64,000 nt of DNA from DASUPK01 sp963695805 (GTDB lineage: Bacteria > Actinomycetota > Thermoleophilia > Solirubrobacterales > 70-9): assembly GCA_963695805.1 (NCBI GenBank), contig CAVOHV010000010.1:1-64000 (forward strand), read 5' to 3'. Under the pieces are notes generated by a model. The model was not told the origin of the DNA and ran no database searches. It saw only the letters and a list, made by a program, of their open reading frames with translations. The number at the start of each line of letters is the position of its first letter. Position 1 is the first letter of the stretch. The position numbers were made by a program, and so were the translations under genes. Positions 9,287-17,735 of the stretch are shown piece after piece.

Positions 9287-10113
9287 CCCGGCAGCTGGCT
9301 TGTGCCGCCGCGGTGCTCGGCGCCGCCATTCTCGTGGCCGCGCCGGGCGCGGGTGGCACGACCACACCGTCCCCGCGCATCGTCGGCGGCGGCAAGGCGA
9401 ACGCGACAGGGTGGCAGTTCGCCGTCGCCCTGGAGCAGAAGCGCCGACTGATCTGCACCGGGACGCTGATCGCGCCAACCAAGGTGTTGACGGCCGCCCA
9501 CTGCGCGAAGGGCGGCAAGCGCAAGCAGCTCTCGGTCTTCGCGGGCAGCGCCTCGATCAAGCCGGCGCGACGGCCTCCCCGGATCAAGGTGAGTGGTGTG
9601 GTGATCGACCCGACCTACAACGGCCGTAAGGTCGAGCGCGACTTCGCCGTCCTGACGCTGGCGAGAGCCCCGGCCGTTGACCCGATCGTGCTGCCTACCG
9701 CAGCTGAGGCGAAGACTGGGACCAGCCCCGACCGGATCGTCCGCACCGGCGGCTTCGGCACGAGGAGCGCCTGGGGTTTCAACGTCGCCCGGCGCCTGAA
9801 GGCAACCAGAGAGCGGGTTTTCCGTGCACGAGTCTGCGATCGCCTCTTCGGCAAGGATCGTGGCTTCCAGCAGGGGACGATGATCTGCGCGCTCGGGAAG
9901 CGGATCCGGCGCTTCCACAGCCGGCTGCCCTACCACTCGACCTCCTGCACCGGCGACAGCGGCGGGCCGGTTGTGGCTGACACCCCCCGGGGCCCCCGCC
10001 TGGTGGGCGTCGTCAGCGCCGGCCCCTTCCCCTGCGGCCTCGGCGCCCCCAGCCTCTACGCGCGGGTCTCGAGCCGGCTGGGATTCATCCGCCGCGCGGC
10101 GGGACTGCCCTAG
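9283..10113 (+). CDS. Secreted trypsin-like serine protease (S1 family)
   Basis: 276 residues from GTG. A signal peptide covers about residues 1-25. The activation-type sequence RIVGGGKAN is at 32-40, then H73 in LTAAHC, D120 in ERDFAVLTL and S226 in CTGDSGGPV, giving a complete chymotrypsin-fold catalytic triad. Paired cysteines (58/74, 185/202, 222/236 region) fit the usual disulfides. It lacks a C-terminal anchor and should be released. The IVGG follows the signal peptide closely, leaving only a short propeptide. The start overlaps the upstream stop. It ends three bases from the convergent 821-residue gene. Confidence 0.9.
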   Translation: MTRQLACAAAVLGAAILVAAPGAGGTTTPSPRIVGGGKANATGWQFAVALEQKRRLICTGTLIAPTKVLTAAHCAKGGKRKQLSVFAGSASIKPARRPPRIKVSGVVIDPTYNGRKVERDFAVLTLARAPAVDPIVLPTAAEAKTGTSPDRIVRTGGFGTRSAWGFNVARRLKATRERVFRARVCDRLFGKDRGFQQGTMICALGKRIRRFHSRLPYHSTSCTGDSGGPVVADTPRGPRLVGVVSAGPFPCGLGAPSLYARVSSRLGFIRRAAGLP

Positions 10114-10116
10114 GGG

Positions 10117-12582
10117 CTACGGGCCCGGTCCCGTATAGCCGCCCGAGTAGCAGGGGCTCGCGCCGCACGGGTTGGTGACGACGCCGTTCGGCCTCAGGAA
10201 ATCGGAGATCAGCTGTAGCGCCAGCGGCGCTCCGCGCGGTGCACCATGGGGGTCCTCGCCCTCGCGATTCGGCGTGTTGGTGAAGGGCGGGGGCGGCACG
10301 CCGATCGTGTCCGGTGGCGGGCTCGGGTTCGGGCGGACCGGGCCGATGTCCCCGTAGACGACGGCCGAGCCGTCGAACGGATAGCTGCCGATCGCGGGAA
10401 CGTTCCAGAGGATGTCGTGGTCCGGCCAGCGTGCCGGGTCGAGGATCGGGGTGTGTGTCGAGGCGCCGATGGTCCGGGCCTCCACGTCGGACTGGAAGTT
10501 CGTCACCTGGTGGTCGCCGAGGGCGACGTTCATCAGCACCTTGTGGGCGGGATTCCCCGGCAGCGGATTCGAGGTCATGCGGTGCGCGTAGCCGTTCGGC
10601 TCGCCGCGATCCCAGAGCATCTGGATCATCGAGAGGATCAGGGGCCTCGAGAGCTCGTCCTTGTACGAGTTGTTGAGGATCAGCGCGAACTCGTCGTAGT
10701 CCACCGATCGCGGGAGCAGCACGGAGTAGTTCATCGCCGGCACGTTGAGGACCGCTCGCGTGAAATCCGGGTCGACGGCCGTGAGCGCGCCGCCCATGAT
10801 CCCGCCCTGGCTCGAGCCCTGGTAATAGAGCTCAGTGTCGTCGATCACCGAGGCGCTGCTCGTCATCCCGTCGACGTGGAACGCCCCGTCCGAGGCGAAC
10901 CCGCTCGGCATCGCCATCACGCGACCGAGGAGGATCTCGTCGAGGAGGCCCTGCTGGAGCCGGTCGGCCAGTTGAGGGAATTTGGACAGGTCGCCGAGGA
11001 TCCCGACGGTGTTGCTCACGTCGCTGTTCGACATGCCGATCTCGTCGGTGGCGCAGAGAACGAAGCCGTAGGTGTTGGCGAGTTCCTGCTGAATGTCGGC
11101 GTTGAACACCTCGGACGCACTGCCGAACAGCCCGTGCCCGTAGATCGCCGGGCGACCGGGCGTGGGCGTTCCTTCGGTCGCCGAGCGGGGGATGATGCAG
11201 TCGAAGTTGGCGGTCCAGTCGTTGCCGGTGTTACGGCTGGGCAGCCCGTCGCCGCCGAGCTGGAAGCTGCCGCCCGGGCCGCAGTTCGGCTCCAGGTAGC
11301 AGGGAACCGTGAACGTGCCTCGGACGCGGCGGGCGATCTCGGGGTCCTGGACGGGGGTGAAGTTGTCGACCTGAGTCACCTGGAAGTCCGGGGCGGAGCC
11401 GTCCATGACCCCGTCGCCGGGGGTGGTGTCGCCGAGGGACGCCAGGGCGTCGTCTCGGATGTGAAGCTCGCGGGCGGCGATGTTCTCGTCGGTCGCGACG
11501 GTGAAATCCCACGCCAGGTACAGGTTCGAGCGCCGGATGCCCGCGCCGCGCAATGTGTGGAAGATCGACTCGAAGCGAGACCGCTGGGCGTTGATTGGGG
11601 CCTCGCTCGACGGGAGCTGGTCGCGGTAGTAGCGGAATCCCTCCGGGGCCGGAATCGTCTGTCCGGCGGCGTCCTTCAGGTTGCGCAGGGCGACGACGTA
11701 GCGGTGCCCGGAGGCGAAGTTGACGGCAGGGTGGATCTCGAGGGCGGTTGTCCCGGGGCTGCCGGCGTTGGAGTCGATCTCAACCCAGATCGGCTGGCGT
11801 TGGCCCGTCGTCGCGTCGATCACGACCACCGGTGCGTCGGGGTCGGCGTAGCGGCCGATGTGGTTGATCGGGGTTGCGGCTGTCTGCTGAAGGGCGGGCG
11901 CACTGTCGAGGCCCGGCACCTTGAGGACGATTCCAGCACCCGGGCTGAAGCCGTCGTTGCGGAGGTAGGCGCTCGGATCGATCGGGGTGCCCCCGGCGTT
12001 CTTGGGCATCCCGGCGGCGTGGAAGTCGACTTGTCTGCCAGTCGCCGTCGATGGGTGGGAGACCGTGTAGTAGTCGTCAGGGAAAGGCAGCAGGCAGAGG
12101 GATCCCTGCTGCTGGCCGATGAAGTCGCAGTCCGCGGCGCGGCTCAGGTCGATGGGCTTGGGAGCACAGCCGGCGCTGTTGCGGACGAGGTCGCTACCCC
12201 GCCTCTGCTTTCCGGCGCTCACCTTGATCTGCCGCGCCTCGCAGCTGCCGATCGCGGCCCTGCCGGCCTCTGTCAGCTTCAGACGGACGATCCGCTTGTG
12301 CCGGCCAGCGCGGCCGACCTTCGTAAGACGCGACGGGGTGGGGTCATCGAAGGTCGTTGAGGTCGCCTTCACCTTCATTCCCGCGCGGTGCTTCTTGGGC
12401 AGGCGTACCCGCAGCCCACGCTTGAGGATCTTCGTCTGGGTCGCTCCGAGAATTGCAACCCGGCCGCCGCCGCGACTCTTTCCGTGCCCCGCGATCGCCG
12501 CCACGGGCGGCGTGACGACCAGCACTCCGACCGCGACGACCGTCGCTGCTCCCACCGCCAGCTTCGAGATCCCTCGCATCAC
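10117..12582 (-). CDS. Large secreted alpha/beta-hydrolase-like protein
   Basis: 821 residues with an N-terminal signal segment (about 8-30). Residues 30-130 are basic and beta-rich. The core begins at CLLPFPDDYYTV near 163 and carries YGHGLFGS near 483 and a nucleophile-elbow-like YQGSSQGG near 577, a GxSxG pattern expected of esterases or lipases. A possible catalytic acid/histidine region is ALGDHQVTNF near 690. A Pro-rich segment near 755 precedes a short C-terminal end. The size and the inserted domain between strands are larger than common lipases. Similar proteins are known to me only as hypothetical secreted proteins. It stands alone as a transcription unit between two convergent neighbours. 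Confidence 0.65.
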   Translation of the reverse strand: MMRGISKLAVGAATVVAVGVLVVTPPVAAIAGHGKSRGGGRVAILGATQTKILKRGLRVRLPKKHRAGMKVKATSTTFDDPTPSRLTKVGRAGRHKRIVRLKLTEAGRAAIGSCEARQIKVSAGKQRRGSDLVRNSAGCAPKPIDLSRAADCDFIGQQQGSLCLLPFPDDYYTVSHPSTATGRQVDFHAAGMPKNAGGTPIDPSAYLRNDGFSPGAGIVLKVPGLDSAPALQQTAATPINHIGRYADPDAPVVVIDATTGQRQPIWVEIDSNAGSPGTTALEIHPAVNFASGHRYVVALRNLKDAAGQTIPAPEGFRYYRDQLPSSEAPINAQRSRFESIFHTLRGAGIRRSNLYLAWDFTVATDENIAARELHIRDDALASLGDTTPGDGVMDGSAPDFQVTQVDNFTPVQDPEIARRVRGTFTVPCYLEPNCGPGGSFQLGGDGLPSRNTGNDWTANFDCIIPRSATEGTPTPGRPAIYGHGLFGSASEVFNADIQQELANTYGFVLCATDEIGMSNSDVSNTVGILGDLSKFPQLADRLQQGLLDEILLGRVMAMPSGFASDGAFHVDGMTSSASVIDDTELYYQGSSQGGIMGGALTAVDPDFTRAVLNVPAMNYSVLLPRSVDYDEFALILNNSYKDELSRPLILSMIQMLWDRGEPNGYAHRMTSNPLPGNPAHKVLMNVALGDHQVTNFQSDVEARTIGASTHTPILDPARWPDHDILWNVPAIGSYPFDGSAVVYGDIGPVRPNPSPPPDTIGVPPPPFTNTPNREGEDPHGAPRGAPLALQLISDFLRPNGVVTNPCGASPCYSGGYTGPGP

Positions 12583-12683
12583 ATCCCTGTCCTGGGCAGG
12601 ACCCTACACGTGCTGTCAAAGCCGGCGAAAGAGCATCCGCCGGGGGGTGTCCAGGTGGCTTCCTAGCCTTGAACAATCAGAGA

Positions 12684-13115
12684 ATGAGTAGGAAGGCCGA
12701 ACTACGACGCTGCGGCCGTTGCAAGCAGTCTTTGCCTCTCTCCGCATTCGCCCGTTACGGCAGCGGCTACCAGTCGTATTGCCGCGCGTGCCAGAGGGAG
12801 TACGACGCTGCCTGGTACCGGGAAAACCGGGCGCAAAGACAAGCCAAGGTGAAAGCCGATCGGCGAGAGTACGTGGCGTGGCTCGATTCACTGAAGGACG
12901 GGAAACTCTGCACCGATTGCGGGCGCAGCTACCCGCCGTACGTAATGGAATGGGATCATCTGCCAGAGGCGGTGAAGACCCTCGTCCTCGCTGACACGAG
13001 ACGGGCGGCCTTCTCCAAGACACGAATCTTGGCCGAACTAGAGAACTGCGAGCTGGTCTGCGCTAACTGCCACCGTGAGCGCACCTTCGGCGCCGGCCGA
13101 AAGAAAGCTGCCTAG
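12684..13115 (+). CDS. Small HNH-like endonuclease with N-terminal zinc motif
   Basis: 143 residues from ATG 12684; a TTG 15 bases upstream is possible. The N-terminus has a treble-clef/zinc-ribbon pattern CGRC...CRAC. A basic helix follows. The C-terminal half has the HNH core: CTDC, the H of MEWDHLP, then NCELVCANCHRE with the last CxxC and H. HNH proteins of this size are metal-dependent DNA endonucleases, often phage-borne or freestanding homing enzymes. The gene ends one base before the 3' end of a tRNA-Thr gene, a common landing place for mobile DNA, though no integrase or att repeats are visible. Confidence 0.75.
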   Translation: MSRKAELRRCGRCKQSLPLSAFARYGSGYQSYCRACQREYDAAWYRENRAQRQAKVKADRREYVAWLDSLKDGKLCTDCGRSYPPYVMEWDHLPEAVKTLVLADTRRAAFSKTRILAELENCELVCANCHRERTFGAGRKKAA

Positions 13116-13116
13116 A

Positions 13117-13189
13117 AGCCCAGGGCCGGGCTCGAACCGGCGACCTCATCTTTACGAGAGATGTGCTCTACCAACTGAGCTACCTGGGC
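13117..13189 (-). tRNA. tRNA-Thr (anticodon CGT)
   Basis: The minus strand folds as a complete cloverleaf: acceptor GCCCAGG/CCTGGGC, D stem GCTC/GAGC, anticodon stem CATCT/AGATG around the loop CTCGTAA (anticodon CGT, reads ACG), T stem GCCGG/CCGGC with loop TTCGAGC. The discriminator base is T at 13117; CCA is not encoded. It lies between the HNH gene and the crotonase gene. Confidence 0.95.
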
Positions 13190-13224
13190 ACTCCTACTGA
13201 CGGGCGATTGTAAGGTCCCGCCCC

Positions 13225-13992
13225 ATGAACGAACAGCCACTGCTTACCGAACGCCGCGACCGCGTTCTCCTCATCACTCTGAACCGGCCGGACGCGCGGA
13301 ATGCCGTCAACCTGGCGATGGCCGAGGCGATGGCGGCCGCACTCGACGAGCTCGACTCCACCGACGAACTGAGCCTCGGCGTGATCGCCGGCGAGGGCAA
13401 GGGCTTCAGCTCGGGGATGGACCTGAAGGCGTTCGCAAGCGGCGAGCGGCCCTGGGCCGGCGATCGCGGCTTCGCCGGAATCGTCCAGAAGCCCGCCGAG
13501 AAGCCGCTGATCGCCGCGATCGAGGGCTTCGCCGTGGCGGGCGGGCTGGAGATCGCGCTGGCCTGCGACCTGATCGTCGCTGCGAAGGGCGCCAGGCTCG
13601 GCATCCCGGAGGCTAAGCGCGGACTGGTGGCTGCCGGAGGCGCTCTCCGCCAGCTGCCTCGCCGCCTCCCAGCTGCGATCGCGATGGAGCTCGCGCTCAC
13701 GGGAGAGACGATCACCGCCGACCGCGCTACCGAGCTCGGCCTCGTCAACCGGCTTGCCGACCCGGGCAAGGCGCTGGATGTCGCCCTCGATCTCGCGGAG
13801 GAGGTGGCGGCCAACGCGCCGATGGCGCTGCGAGCCTCGAAGACGGTCCTCAACAAGCAGTGGTCCTGGGACGACGAGACCTTCTGGGCGAAGCAGGGGG
13901 AGCTCATCGCGCCGGTGTTCGCCTCAGGGGATGCGATCGAGGGCGCGACCGCCTTCGCCGAGAAGCGCGAACCGAACTGGCGCGGACGCTAG
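13225..13992 (+). CDS. Enoyl-CoA hydratase/isomerase family (crotonase)
   Basis: 255 residues. Crotonase fold with the CoA-binding RPDARNAVN near 25, the first oxyanion-hole segment GKGFSSGMDLKAF near 64 and the second AIEGFAVAGGLEIALACD near 96. The position usually holding the first catalytic Glu of hydratases reads EIALACD, and the second region is IPEAKRGLVAAGGALRQLP, with E at EAKRG. This fits an enoyl-CoA hydratase acting in fatty-acid or amino-acid breakdown, but crotonases vary widely in reaction. The ATG follows TAAGG nine bases upstream. No operon partner. Confidence 0.87.
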   Translation: MNEQPLLTERRDRVLLITLNRPDARNAVNLAMAEAMAAALDELDSTDELSLGVIAGEGKGFSSGMDLKAFASGERPWAGDRGFAGIVQKPAEKPLIAAIEGFAVAGGLEIALACDLIVAAKGARLGIPEAKRGLVAAGGALRQLPRRLPAAIAMELALTGETITADRATELGLVNRLADPGKALDVALDLAEEVAANAPMALRASKTVLNKQWSWDDETFWAKQGELIAPVFASGDAIEGATAFAEKREPNWRGR

Positions 13993-14017
13993 CGGCGCCA
14001 TCCCCCGCGGCCGTGCC

Positions 14018-14422
14018 CTACTCGGACAGCCCTGCAGCTTCGAGGGCCTCACTTTCGCTCAAAAACATCCCCACCCAAATCACCTGCCCCGCGCGGACCT
14101 CCCCGAGCTGAAAGACCACGGGGGACTTCACCCCGACTCCGCTCCCGCTTCCCTCGCCACTAACTCGGATGTTGGCAAGGACGTAGTCCTCGCCTACCGG
14201 CACGCACTGCTCCAGGTCCAACCGAAAGCCTCGAAACGTGTCCCGCCAGGTCTTCCAAAACTCCCGGACCTCTTCACGGCCGCGATAAGTCGCGGCATCG
14301 GGAAAGGAATCGGGCGTCTGCCACTCGATGTCGGGGTGCATCAGCTCGAGGGCAGAGTCGAGGTCGCCGCGATTGAACGCCTCTACCGCCCGCCGGACCG
14401 TCTCCACGTTCTCCTCCGACAT
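14018..14422 (-). CDS. SnoaL-like (NTF2 fold) protein, tandem copy 1
   Basis: 134 residues of the NTF2-like/SnoaL alpha+beta barrel: N-terminal helix VETVRRAVEAFNRGDLDSALELMHPDIEW, then TYRGREEVREFWKTWRDTF and curved strands. The family includes ketosteroid isomerase-like enzymes and many small-molecule-binding proteins with no known function. It is a paralog of the gene immediately upstream (14426-14824), and both end in the same ten residues EALEAAGLSE. Only three bases separate them. Probably cotranscribed after a local duplication. Ligand or reaction unknown. Confidence 0.8.
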   Translation of the reverse strand: MSEENVETVRRAVEAFNRGDLDSALELMHPDIEWQTPDSFPDAATYRGREEVREFWKTWRDTFRGFRLDLEQCVPVGEDYVLANIRVSGEGSGSGVGVKSPVVFQLGEVRAGQVIWVGMFLSESEALEAAGLSE

Positions 14423-14425
14423 CGC

Positions 14426-14824
14426 CTACTCCGACAGCCCGGCGGCTTCGAGGGCCTCGGCATGGCTTTGGTATGCCCGACCCCACACGCCAAGACCGTC
14501 GCGGTAGCGGGTGAGCCAGCCGATTTCCGAGTCCAACGCGACGCCGCTCCTGAACCGGGCGCGAAGCCGGCCGAGCGCGAGGACGGTGTCGCCGAGGTCT
14601 CGAACCTCCTCCACACTCGCCTCGATTTCCTCGAACGTGGCGTCCACGTTCGCCCACCACGCCCTGAGGCCCTCGTGGCCGTGGTAGGCGTCGTCGCCCT
14701 CAACCTGCGCTGTGAACGGGTACCACTCCGCCTCCGGGTGCCAGATCACCAGCATCGCCTCGATGTCGCGTCCGTTGTACGCCTCAATGGCCGTACGGAA
14801 GAGCTCGACGTTCTCCTGCGACAT
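14426..14824 (-). CDS. SnoaL-like (NTF2 fold) protein, tandem copy 2
   Basis: 132 residues: MSQENVELFRTAIEAYNGRD, MLVIWHPEAEWYPF, YHGHEGLRAWWANVDATF and C-terminal EALEAAGLSE. Same fold and same helix-Trp pattern as its neighbour downstream, but the middle has diverged, so the duplication is not recent. NTF2-fold proteins of this kind are cytoplasmic and often act as isomerases or hydrolases of hydrophobic small molecules; here nothing in the sequence fixes the substrate. A third member of the fold occurs at 56845-57174. Confidence 0.8.
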   Translation of the reverse strand: MSQENVELFRTAIEAYNGRDIEAMLVIWHPEAEWYPFTAQVEGDDAYHGHEGLRAWWANVDATFEEIEASVEEVRDLGDTVLALGRLRARFRSGVALDSEIGWLTRYRDGLGVWGRAYQSHAEALEAAGLSE

Positions 14825-14887
14825 CGCCCACCCAGTATCTCGCGACCAAACGAACGTGGTGAAAAGCTGCGCTCCTGGAGTCGCCGT

Positions 14888-15724
14888 CTACGAACGAGCG
14901 GAAGCGCTCTCGGCCGGCACCGGCTCCGGAGCTACGCCGTTTGAGCTGGCCTGTGGTGCCGAGACCCCCGCGACGGCGTGGGCGCCGCCATCGACGTGGA
15001 TCAACTCTCCGCTGATCGCCTCGGACCAGTCTGAGAGCAGGAAGCAGACGGCCCGCGCGACCGGGGTCGGGTCCTCCGGGTCCCAGCCGAGCGGGGCGGC
15101 CTCATGCCAGCTGCCCGAGAGCCCGTCGAAGCCGGGGATGCCGCCGGCGGCCGGTGAAGAAATTGGGCCGGCGGAGACGAGGTTGGCGCGGATCCCGCGG
15201 GGACCGAGCTCCCGCGCCAGGTAGCGGTTGACGGCCTCCAGGGCGGCTTTCGCGACCCCCATCCAGTCGTAGGCCGGCCAGGCGACAGACGCGTCGAAGT
15301 CGAGGCCGACCACGCTGCCGCCCGACTCCATCAGCGGAGCGAGATGGCGCGCCAGTGCCTGGTAGGAGTACGCGCTCGTACGGAAGGCCTCCATCGCGCT
15401 CTCGCACGGGGTCTCCATGAATTTGCCCCCGATCGCATCCTGCGGCGCGAAGGCGATCGCGTGCAGGACGCCGTCGACGCCACCCCACCGCTGCTCGAGG
15501 TCGCTCGCCAGCCCGGTCAGGTCGCTCTCTGAGTTCACGTCCAGCTCGAGCACCTCGGGCGGCTCCGGCAGCCGGGCCGCAGCTCGCTCGGTCATCCGGC
15601 GGGTCCGACCGAAACCGGTGAGCACGACCTCGGCGCCAGAGAGCTGCGCCTCGCGAGCGACCGCGAAGGCGATGCTCTTCCGGGTCAGCACCCCGGTGAT
15701 CAGCAGTCTCTTCCGGGCGAGCAT
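14888..15724 (-). CDS. fabI: Enoyl-ACP reductase, FabI/InhA type
   Basis: 278 residues. Short-chain dehydrogenase fold of the FabI class: N-terminal LLITGVLTRKSIAF replaces the classic TGxxxGxG, as in InhA; active-site Y152 and K159 lie in YDWMGVAK, with the six-residue spacing of enoyl reductases; NLVSAGPISSPAA marks the substrate loop. It should reduce trans-2-enoyl-ACP with NADH in each elongation cycle. About 25 residues after the normal end (SNGVAPEPVPAESASARS) look disordered. The ATG overlaps the stop of the MaoC gene by one base (TGATG). Last gene of the fatty-acid operon. Confidence 0.93.
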   Translation of the reverse strand: MLARKRLLITGVLTRKSIAFAVAREAQLSGAEVVLTGFGRTRRMTERAAARLPEPPEVLELDVNSESDLTGLASDLEQRWGGVDGVLHAIAFAPQDAIGGKFMETPCESAMEAFRTSAYSYQALARHLAPLMESGGSVVGLDFDASVAWPAYDWMGVAKAALEAVNRYLARELGPRGIRANLVSAGPISSPAAGGIPGFDGLSGSWHEAAPLGWDPEDPTPVARAVCFLLSDWSEAISGELIHVDGGAHAVAGVSAPQASSNGVAPEPVPAESASARS

Positions 15725-16299
15725 CAGGCCAGCAACCTGCCGTTCTCGAGCGGCGAGAGATCGTCCGACGAACCATCAGCGGCACCGGCGGTAGCCGTCG
15801 GCGAGCCGGCCTCCGTCTCGGGCTTGCGTCGCCAGAGCACCACGATCTCCATGCGGGCGACCAGCTCGTCGGACTGGTTCAAGATCCGGACTGCCAGGGT
15901 GACCAGACCGGCCTCGGCGCCGAGCTCGCGCTTGCCGGAGAGGCGGGCGCGCACGCGGATCGTGTCCCCTAGTCCCACCGGCCGCTTCAGCACGGCGCTG
16001 TCGATCGACCGCAGAGCGAGCACGACCCGGGGGTCGATGGGCAGGAGCCCGAGGGCATAGGAGATCACGAGCATGCCGTGGGCGATGCGGCGCCCAAAGG
16101 CGCTTTCGGCCGCCCAGGTCGCGTCCGCGTGCTGCGGGTGCCAGTCGCCGGTGAGCGCGGCGAAGGAGACGACGTCGTACTCGGTCACCGTGCGGCCCGA
16201 GGACTCCATCGAGTCCCCGATCTCCAGATCATCGAAATACGGCGGCGCCTCCCGCCAGAGGACTCCCTCGCGAACCGCCTCGATCGTCTCCGTTGTCAT
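15724..16299 (-). CDS. MaoC-like hotdog dehydratase
   Basis: 191 residues. MaoC/HadB-type hotdog: FDDLEIGDSMESSGRTVTE, then the catalytic Asp-His pair in FAALTGDWHPQH (about residues 47-58) and AHGMLVISYALGL. These enzymes hydrate or dehydrate 3-hydroxyacyl thioesters. Because the operon otherwise lacks a FabZ or FabA, this protein is the best candidate for the 3-hydroxyacyl-ACP dehydratase step, as HadAB are in mycobacteria; that role is inferred. The C-terminal 35 residues are low complexity. The start has an excellent ribosome site (AAGGAGG, five bases before ATG), and its ATG overlaps the stop of the carboxyltransferase gene. Confidence 0.85.
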   Translation of the reverse strand: MTTETIEAVREGVLWREAPPYFDDLEIGDSMESSGRTVTEYDVVSFAALTGDWHPQHADATWAAESAFGRRIAHGMLVISYALGLLPIDPRVVLALRSIDSAVLKRPVGLGDTIRVRARLSGKRELGAEAGLVTLAVRILNQSDELVARMEIVVLWRRKPETEAGSPTATAGAADGSSDDLSPLENGRLLA

Positions 16300-17735
16300 C
16301 CGTTCCTCCTTCGTCCGTTGGATCCGCCGAGGGCGGAGTGGGCCCAGATCAGCCGCTTCCTGGTTTCGACCGGCTCGATCACCTCGTCGACGTCGCCGGC
16401 GGCCGCGGCGACGTCCGCGGTCAGATGCTGCTCCGCGTACTCGGCGGCGAGGCGGTCGTGCTCGGCGCCCGGGTCCTCCGAGGCCTCGATCGAGCGGCGG
16501 TGGATGATCCCAACCGCCTGGCGGGCGCCCAGCACGCCGATCTCGGCGCCGGGCCAGGCGAGCGCCAGGTCGGCGCCCAGCTCGCGCGAGTTCATCGTGA
16601 TGAAACCACCCCCGTACGCCTTGCGAAGGACGACCGTCACCTTCGGCACCTGCGCCGCGGAGAAGGCGTGGAGCAGCCCGGCTCCGTGACGGATCACGCC
16701 AAGCCCCTCCTGCTTGGTCCCCGGCAGGAACCCCGGCGTGTCGACGAGCACGATCAGCGGCAGCCCGAAGGCGTCGCAGCGGCGGATGAACCCGGCCGCC
16801 TTCTCGGAGGCCGCCGAGTCGATCGCACCGCCCAGGTGGTGCGGCTGGTTGGCGACCACTCCCACCGGGTGGCCGTTGAGGCGGGTCAGCGCTGTGACCA
16901 TGTTCCGCGCCCAGCGCGTGGAGAGCTCGAGCATCGAACTGCCGTCGGAAATCGAGCGGATCACAGCGCGCATGTCGTAGACCTTGCGCGGATCGGCCGG
17001 CACGGCCGCGCCGGGATTCGCGCCGAACGGCTCCTGGGGGATCGCCGGATCGGGCGGCTGGCACGAGCTCTGGGGCAGGTGGCCCAGGAGGTCGCGGACG
17101 AGCTCGGCGGCACCGCGGTCGTCCTCGGCGACCAGGTCGCAGACCCCGTTTCGCGAGTGGACGCGGGGGCCGCCCAGCTCGTCCATCGTGACGCTCTCCC
17201 CCATGACCTCCTCCACCACGCTCGGGCCGGTGAGGAACAGCCTCGACCCCTCGGCCATCACGACGAAGTCCGTGAGGGCGGGCGAGTAGGCGCCGCCCCC
17301 GGCCGAGGTCCCGGTGATCACGCTGATCTGCGGAACGTGGCCCGAGAGCGCGACGTGCTGCCGGAAGATCGCGCCGTAGCCGCCCAGAGCGCCGGCACCC
17401 TCGTCGATCCGGGCGCCGCCCGAGGCGATGAAGCCGACCACCGGCGCGGAGGCCCGGCCCGCCAGCTCGAGCACACGGACGATCGTCTCGGCCTGCGCCG
17501 TGCCGAGCGACCCCCCGGCAAAGCTCTGGTCCTGCGCATAGCAGTAGACGGGCCGGCCACCGACGGTCCCCGCGCCGGCCACGACACCGTCGCCGGGCGC
17601 CGAGCGCGCTGACCGCGACGCGATCCGCGTCCGCAGCAGCTCGAGCGACCCAGGGTCGCAGAGTGCCTCGAGCCGGCCGAGCGGGGTAAGCCGCTCCCGC
17701 TGGGCTGCCTCGCGCTCGGCGAGCATGAGGTTCAC
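16296..17735 (-). CDS. Biotin-dependent acyl-CoA carboxylase, carboxyltransferase (beta) subunit
   Basis: 479 residues, AccD/PccB class with both halves of the carboxyltransferase in one chain. N-terminal half: SFAGGSLG, GFIASGGARIDEG and GTSAGGGAYSPALTDF; C-terminal half: DTPGFLPGTKQE, VLRKAYGGGF and a GAEIGVLGARQAV segment. It transfers CO2 from carboxybiotin to an acyl-CoA; in this operon making malonyl-CoA for chain elongation is likely, although propionyl-CoA is also possible. No biotin carboxylase/carrier subunit lies in the window. The GTG start overlaps the fabF stop (GTGA at 17732-17735); an ATG nine bases downstream is an alternative. Slightly shorter than typical 510-530-residue PccB. 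Confidence 0.9.
   Translation of the reverse strand: MNLMLAEREAAQRERLTPLGRLEALCDPGSLELLRTRIASRSARSAPGDGVVAGAGTVGGRPVYCYAQDQSFAGGSLGTAQAETIVRVLELAGRASAPVVGFIASGGARIDEGAGALGGYGAIFRQHVALSGHVPQISVITGTSAGGGAYSPALTDFVVMAEGSRLFLTGPSVVEEVMGESVTMDELGGPRVHSRNGVCDLVAEDDRGAAELVRDLLGHLPQSSCQPPDPAIPQEPFGANPGAAVPADPRKVYDMRAVIRSISDGSSMLELSTRWARNMVTALTRLNGHPVGVVANQPHHLGGAIDSAASEKAAGFIRRCDAFGLPLIVLVDTPGFLPGTKQEGLGVIRHGAGLLHAFSAAQVPKVTVVLRKAYGGGFITMNSRELGADLALAWPGAEIGVLGARQAVGIIHRRSIEASEDPGAEHDRLAAEYAEQHLTADVAAAAGDVDEVIEPVETRKRLIWAHSALGGSNGRRRNG

Noticed and set aside
10246..12360. 704-codon open frame on the plus strand
   Set aside because: It is antisense to the secreted hydrolase-like gene; its sequence is Arg/Val/Gly-rich without motifs, as expected for the complement of high-GC codons.
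16293..17612. 439-codon plus-strand frame
   Set aside because: Antisense to the carboxyltransferase gene, which has conserved active-site motifs.
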